From contig DBTL01000104.1 in the NCBI GenBank assembly GCA_002307035.1, positions 1-18,430 of the forward strand: 18,430 nt of DNA. The letters run 5' to 3'. Each line of letters begins with the position of its first letter. Within the stretch, counting starts at the first letter, position 1. A program made the position numbers and the translations under genes. The notes below the pieces were generated by a model. It did not search any database. It had not been told where the DNA came from and was given only the letters and a program-made list of their open reading frames with translations. Below are positions 14,153-18,430 of this stretch, one piece after another. This DNA comes from Bacteroides sp. UBA1317. Its GTDB lineage: Bacteria > Bacteroidota > Bacteroidia > Bacteroidales > Bacteroidaceae.

Positions 14153-16813
14153 ATGAAAATCCTGTATTTACAATTATGTTTGTTGCTGGTTTTTTGTAAT
14201 AGTATGAAAGCTCAGGAAATAGATACAACTTCAATAGAGAATCTATTCCTTAAGCAAATATCTAGCTATCCGCATGAAAAAATTTATGTTCAAACAGACA
14301 GAAGTATATATGTGTCAGGAGAAACCATTTGGTTTCGAATACATTTGGTCGATGCTCTTTTTCTCAAACAAGCTAATGCTAGTAGGTATGTCTATCTAGA
14401 ACTAATTAATCCAATTGGCAAGGTTGTTGAGAGGGTAAAGATTCGACCGGACAGTACGGGCTGCTTTTATGGCCAGTTTAAACTGAGCGAAGAATTAGAA
14501 GAAGGTAATTATTTGTTAAGAGGCTATACACGCTTTATGCAAAATCTGGAGGAAGACTATTTTTTTCATAAAACCGTTTATGTCACAGACCCTTTATCCC
14601 GAAAGATTTCACCTGAAATCTCATTCTTTGAAGACAAAGACAAAATTAAAACAGAAATACGTTATGTAAATAAGCTGGGAAATACTAAAATTATTCCTGA
14701 ACAATGCCTTATTTTCCCAGATGGAAATCCTTCTGGAAAAGGTGAGTCTTTATCGTTTGAAGAAGGCGTAGCTCAATATTCTTTCAAAAGTGGAAAAAAT
14801 GTTCAGACAAAGAGATTCTTGCTACAAGCTACCTTCAATAATATAATTTATAATCGTTACATTGATATTCCATCTTCAACTAAAACATTCGATGTGTCTT
14901 TCTTTCCGGAAGGCGGACATGCACAATTTTCTACAGATATGAAAATGGCTTTCAAGGCAACAAACGAGAACGGTTTGTCTGAAGAGATTAAAGGGCAGAT
15001 ATTTGATGATCAAGGCGATGCTTATACAACCTTTGAAAGTTTGCATCTAGGGATGGGCAGTTTCAGAATGTATTATCTTCCAGGAAGAAAATATCATGCT
15101 ATATGTACAAATAGAGAAAATGTTTCGAAGCGCTTTGATTTGCCTGAAGCCTCTGATAATTCAGTGTCATTAAAAACGGCATGGAACAATAATATTCTGC
15201 GAGTAACACTCACGAAATCTCCCGATTATAAGCTACCTCTACAAACTCAATTAATAGCCCATATCAGAGGAGCTGTTATTTATGCACAGCCATGGGATGA
15301 TAAAATAGGACGCCTCAACTTTGAAAAAGATTTTTTTCCGGCAGGCATCATTCATTTTCTTCTAATAGATGAAAACAGAAATATTTTAAGTGAACGCCTT
15401 GTGTTTTCTTCTCAAAATAGCACTTTTGCTAAAACCAATATAATCTTTAATAAAGAAAAGTATAATACACGAGATAAAATAGATCTGACAATAAAGGTCA
15501 TGGACGAAAATCAACTACCTTTAACCGGTAATCTATCTTTGTCCATCGTAGATAAAGAAGATGCAGGTGTAGATACAACCTCAAATATTATTTCAACGCT
15601 ATTACTGTCATCCGAACTTAAAGGGTATATAGAATCTCCGAATAGTTACTTACAAAAGGACAGTAAACAGTCGGCGCTTGCACTTGATGTTTTGATGATG
15701 TCTCAGGGTTGGAGGAGATATAATGTACCTGATATTTTAAAAGGAAAGATAACTAAAGATCTTCAATATGCTGTTGAATTTAATGAAGAAGTTACAGGAA
15801 AAGTAGAAGGGCTATTCTCTACCTTAAAAAGAGGGGGTATTTCACTCGTTGCCTTAAAAGACTCGGTTATTGGAACTTCTTTAACCCAACCGGATAAAAA
15901 CGGGAAATTTGTATTTAAGAATATGGAATATCCCGAAGGAACTAAATATATTGTGCAGGCATTAACCGAAAAAGGTTCAAGAAAGGTGTTTATAGAACTT
16001 GACCCTCTTAAAGCGTTTCCTGCATTGCCTAAATTTATGTTCAATACCAAAGGGAAAATGCAAATGAAAAACGAATACGAATCAGGAATAAATGAGAAAC
16101 ATCTGATAGAAGATGGTATGAGAATCTATAATTTGGCAGAAGTACTGGTTACCGCTAAAAGAAAAACGGATTTGAAAACCAAGTCGCCATATTATTCTGT
16201 CAACTCGTCCAGAATTCTAACCAGTAAAGATGTTGAAACGGGAAATATTATATCCATATTTGATTTATTACGTAGAATACCCGGACTTACTGTTATTGGA
16301 GATGAAGTCCGCCATCGTAATATAGCTCCTCTAGTTGTTCTGGATAATGTTCCCGAAGAGAATTTTGATTACGATAGGTTAAATGTAAATGATGTTAGCG
16401 ATGTCTTTTTGTCTCCGCCTATTTCGGCTATGCCTATATTCGGTGGGCGAGCAGCTGGTGGAGCCGTTGTGATAAGCACAAAAAAAGGATTTGTTGAAAG
16501 AAATAGGATGAATAGCAATATTCAGGTTTTTACACCTGTCGGTTATCAACAAACTGTGGAATTTTATTCTCCAGTATATGCAACGCAGAAAGAAAGAGAG
16601 AACACTGTTCGCGATTTTCGAACCACTATTTATTGGAATCCAAATGTGCGGGTTGATAGTTCGGGCAGTGCAATGATAAGTTTTTATTCTGCAGATTTAC
16701 CAACCCGGTATGGAGTTATACTTGAGGGTGTAAGTTCTGAAGGACATATTATCTGTTCGTCAGAAAAAGAAATAACAATAGAGGTAGCGAATTATAATTC
16801 AATGGTTCGGTAA
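14153..16813 (+). CDS. Macroglobulin-like (MG2) protein with C-terminal TonB plug domain and no barrel
   Basis: An 886-residue exported protein of unknown function. Residues 1-20 are a signal peptide without lipobox. Residues about 42-145 form an MG2 domain (EKIYVQTDRSIYVSGETIWFR). Further macroglobulin-like sandwiches appear at about 245-320 (FFPEGGHAQFSTDMKMAFK) and 430-470 (FNKEKYNTRDKIDLTIKVMD). The family-typical MSQGWRRY is at 516-523, and a carboxypeptidase-regulatory-like fold at about 545-615. AEVLVTAKR (662-670) resembles a TonB-box region, followed by a plug domain at about 685-780 (LLRRIPGLTVIG, LVVLDNVPEENF, GGRAAGGAVVISTKKG). The tail (FRTTIYWNPNVRVDSSGSAMISF) looks like another sandwich. 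No beta-barrel and no thioester CxEQ motif are visible. Such proteins occur near SusCD systems. A periplasmic or outer-membrane helper role is inference. It lies 88 bp after the DUF lipoprotein gene. Confidence 0.85.
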   Translation: MKILYLQLCLLLVFCNSMKAQEIDTTSIENLFLKQISSYPHEKIYVQTDRSIYVSGETIWFRIHLVDALFLKQANASRYVYLELINPIGKVVERVKIRPDSTGCFYGQFKLSEELEEGNYLLRGYTRFMQNLEEDYFFHKTVYVTDPLSRKISPEISFFEDKDKIKTEIRYVNKLGNTKIIPEQCLIFPDGNPSGKGESLSFEEGVAQYSFKSGKNVQTKRFLLQATFNNIIYNRYIDIPSSTKTFDVSFFPEGGHAQFSTDMKMAFKATNENGLSEEIKGQIFDDQGDAYTTFESLHLGMGSFRMYYLPGRKYHAICTNRENVSKRFDLPEASDNSVSLKTAWNNNILRVTLTKSPDYKLPLQTQLIAHIRGAVIYAQPWDDKIGRLNFEKDFFPAGIIHFLLIDENRNILSERLVFSSQNSTFAKTNIIFNKEKYNTRDKIDLTIKVMDENQLPLTGNLSLSIVDKEDAGVDTTSNIISTLLLSSELKGYIESPNSYLQKDSKQSALALDVLMMSQGWRRYNVPDILKGKITKDLQYAVEFNEEVTGKVEGLFSTLKRGGISLVALKDSVIGTSLTQPDKNGKFVFKNMEYPEGTKYIVQALTEKGSRKVFIELDPLKAFPALPKFMFNTKGKMQMKNEYESGINEKHLIEDGMRIYNLAEVLVTAKRKTDLKTKSPYYSVNSSRILTSKDVETGNIISIFDLLRRIPGLTVIGDEVRHRNIAPLVVLDNVPEENFDYDRLNVNDVSDVFLSPPISAMPIFGGRAAGGAVVISTKKGFVERNRMNSNIQVFTPVGYQQTVEFYSPVYATQKERENTVRDFRTTIYWNPNVRVDSSGSAMISFYSADLPTRYGVILEGVSSEGHIICSSEKEITIEVANYNSMVR

Positions 16814-17212
16814 TTGATAGTTCAAGAATATTGGTTTGTTGTATTTTTATCTTCGTTTCTATGGGATGCATAAATGCATTCAATTTATCAGTGCAAGAAT
16901 ACAAAACTCTTGCGCTCGATCTTCGTTTGGGAAATGGCCATTGTTTCCGTACTCGTTAGTATGAATCTATTCACTTGGAACTTCTCACCTAAGCTTGTTC
17001 GGTATTTACTGTTCCCTAAATATAAAGCAATTGATTGAAGTTATTAACTTGAAAAGCTGTTTTACTTTATAAATTATACCCGATATTAAACGTTCATATA
17101 CAACAAATAGTCTTTAATTTTAATCTGCTAAACTCTCTGATTGTTTAATGTTTTTTTAATTGTACATCAATAAGATGATATAATGACGTATATACGGAGT
17201 TTTAGATGTTTT
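16814..17212 (+). other. Non-coding gap; no gene recognised
   Basis: About 400 bases without a supportable gene. A 32-codon frame from 16861 (MGCINAFNLSVQEY...) has no recognisable family. A hairpin can form between GTGCAAGA (16891-16898) and TCTTGCGC (16908-16915), 8 bp with one G-U pair and no T-run. ATGCAT repeats flank AA at 16866-16879. The right end is AT-rich and leads into the promoter at 17213. Confidence 0.4.
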
Positions 17213-17322
17213 ATGTTACTTACAGAAAGATTTGTGTAACGTCGATTTTGGGAAATGTAATATTGTTATAGATCTGTGTAACAAAAATTGTTGAGATCTA
17301 TTAGTGACATTCTGTATATTTA
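17213..17322 (+). promoter_or_regulatory. Promoter with four 21-bp-spaced repeats for the CE6 esterase gene
   Basis: Seven-mers start at 17213 (ATGTTAC), 17234 (GTGTAAC), 17255 (ATGTAAT) and 17276 (GTGTAAC), exactly 21 bp apart. TATATTTA at 17315-17322, a one-base variant of TAnnTTTG, begins 39 bp after the last repeat. ATCTGTGTAACA at 17272-17283 and TAGTGA at 17302-17307 match the uptake-operon promoter at 6104-6115 and 6133-6138, with one inserted base between them. The CE6 gene is therefore probably controlled by the same activator. Confidence 0.65.
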
Positions 17323-17453
17323 CCATACTTATTACTGTGATAATAATATGTATATGCATGCTTTTATTGTTCTATTTTAAGATGAGAAGTGAAATTGTTA
17401 AAATTAATAAAATAGTCACGCAGAAAAAAAACTTTGTGGGGCTTTTAAAATCA

Positions 17454-18305
17454 ATGAATAAAATGAAAATATTGATTGCGGCAGGACTATTAATCCTGTT
17501 AAGAATGAGTGTATTTGCTCAAGATCCTAATTTTTATATTTATCTCTGCTTCGGACAATCCAACATGGAAGGTAATGCTCGAATTGAGGCACAAGATACG
17601 GTTTCGGTGAACCCTCGTTTTCAGGTGTTGGCAGCAGTAGATTGTCCTGACTTGTGCCGGAAGAAAGGGTGCTGGTATACGGCTGTTCCTCCTTTGGTTC
17701 GTTGTCATACAGGATTGACACCAGCCGATTATTTTGGCCGTACATTAGTTGAAAATCTTCCTCAAAATATCAAAATAGGTATAGTGAATGTTGCAATAGG
17801 TGGGTGCAAGATTGAACTGTTTGATAAAGATAATTATGAATCTTACGTAGCTACTGCACCAGACTGGATGCTTAATATGATTAAAGAATATGATGGAAAC
17901 CCTTACGGTCGTTTGGTAGAAATGGGCAAAATTGCTCAAAAGGCAGGCGTAATTAAAGGGGTTTTATTGCATCAGGGAGAGTCGAATACGAATGATAGTA
18001 TCTGGCCGCAGAAGCTAAAGAAGGTATATGATAATCTTTTAAGAGATCTGGATCTAGAGCCTAATTCAGTTCCTTTGTTGGCAGGTGAGCTATTGAATAA
18101 GGATCAGGATGGAGCTTGTTCAAGTATGAACACGATTATTTCTACACTGCTAACAGTAATACCTAATTCATACATTATTTCTTCGGTCGGTTGCAAAGGT
18201 GCACCAGACAAGTTGCATTTTACTGCCGAAGGATATCGTGAATTAGGCAAAAGATATGCTGAGCAAATGCTTCTTATTTTAAATGCTTCGTTTTTAGGGC
18301 GGTAA
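17454..18305 (+). CDS. CE6/SASA-family carbohydrate acetyl esterase, secreted
   Basis: A 283-residue SGNH-type esterase from ATG 17454, chosen because it gives a normal signal peptide (MNKMKILIAAGLL...FAQ). The frame is open back to 17304, but that start would overlap the predicted -7 box. ATG 17382 (24 codons upstream) or 17463 are the other options. Family blocks are all visible: catalytic Ser36 in FGQSNMEG, NVAIGG at 112-117, HQGESN at 173-178, and the Asp252/His255 pair in PDKLHFT near the C-terminus. CE6 and related SASA proteins remove acetyl groups from xylan and other glycans; acetyl xylan esterase is the likely role given the neighbours, though sialate or other acetyl esterase activity is not excluded. 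It stands alone behind its own promoter and probably acts in the periplasm. Confidence 0.88.
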   Translation: MNKMKILIAAGLLILLRMSVFAQDPNFYIYLCFGQSNMEGNARIEAQDTVSVNPRFQVLAAVDCPDLCRKKGCWYTAVPPLVRCHTGLTPADYFGRTLVENLPQNIKIGIVNVAIGGCKIELFDKDNYESYVATAPDWMLNMIKEYDGNPYGRLVEMGKIAQKAGVIKGVLLHQGESNTNDSIWPQKLKKVYDNLLRDLDLEPNSVPLLAGELLNKDQDGACSSMNTIISTLLTVIPNSYIISSVGCKGAPDKLHFTAEGYRELGKRYAEQMLLILNASFLGR

Positions 18306-18430
18306 AGTAATGACGAAATTGATATTCATCTCTCCCTTTTTCTTCAATGTTTCTCTGGATTTGTTTATATTAATAACCACCTCTACAGGCTTTCTGAGAG
18401 GGATTTGTTGAATGTCCGAGATCAGCGTGT
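18294..18430 (-). CDS. Possible C-terminal end of a convergent gene (runs off the window)
   Basis: On the minus strand a frame is open from the right edge to TAA at 18296-18294, giving 44 residues starting TLISDIQQIPLRKPVEVV and ending NFVITLPP. It overlaps the last 12 bases of the CE6 gene in a tail-to-tail arrangement. I do not recognise the family. A chance open frame cannot be excluded from so short a piece; the plus strand here offers only a 33-codon frame without features. Confidence 0.35.
   Translation of the reverse strand, partial: TLISDIQQIPLRKPVEVVININKSRETLKKKGEMNINFVITLPP

Noticed and set aside
16861..16959. 32-codon frame in the gap after the macroglobulin-like gene, considered as a gene remnant
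   Set aside because: No family could be recognised and the frame is short enough to be chance; no insertion-sequence ends or target duplications were seen around it.
17304..17453. N-terminal extension of the CE6 gene starting at ATG 17304, with a hydrophobic segment
   Set aside because: This start lies upstream of the predicted -7 box (17315-17322), so it would not be transcribed from that promoter; ATG 17454 gives a normal signal peptide directly before the catalytic domain.
1..18430. tRNA or rRNA genes, CRISPR arrays, transposases, phage genes or a PUL regulator gene
   Set aside because: No such gene was seen by reading both strands; the regulator proposed for the shared operator must lie outside the window.

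Overview
The window looks like part of a polysaccharide utilisation locus (PUL) of a gut-type Bacteroidales bacterium, probably Bacteroides or a close relative. The evidence is a SusC/SusD pair, surface lipoproteins, AT-rich DNA, promoter boxes of the Bacteroidetes form TAnnTTTG, and start codons without strong Shine-Dalgarno sites. Species cannot be assigned. The enzymes point to a decorated, probably feruloylated and acetylated, arabinoxylan as substrate.

Layout. Positions 1-5806 (minus strand) form a tight enzyme operon read right to left. It encodes a dual-domain CE1 esterase, a GH51 arabinofuranosidase, a GH43 enzyme resembling subfamily 12, and the first 75 codons of another GH43. An 830-866 bp divergent intergenic region (5807 to 6639/6672) follows. 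Positions 6673-14064 (plus strand) form the uptake operon: a TIG plus NHL-type lipoprotein, SusC, SusD, and a DUF1735/DUF4361-type lipoprotein. After a strong hairpin (14095-14132) comes a large macroglobulin-like protein with a barrel-less TonB plug (14153-16813). A 640 bp gap separates it from a CE6/SASA-type acetyl esterase (17454-18305). The last bases hold the possible C-terminal end of a convergent minus-strand gene.

The most notable signal is regulatory. Promoter regions in front of the esterase operon, the uptake operon and the distant CE6 gene share direct repeats of a 7-mer like (G/A)TGTAAC. On the plus strand four copies sit exactly 21 bp apart in both promoters. On the minus strand two copies are 21 bp apart and a third is 23 bp further. 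The last repeat starts 38 or 39 bp before a TAnnTTT(G/A) box in all three. This fits one activator with AraC-type DNA binding, such as a hybrid two-component regulator, controlling all three units; no regulator gene lies in the window.

Proposed workflow (inference): esterases remove acetyl and feruloyl groups, GH43 and GH51 enzymes remove arabinose or xylose side groups, surface lipoproteins and SusD capture oligosaccharides, and SusC imports them. No endo-xylanase is present, so the locus must extend beyond the window or rely on other loci.
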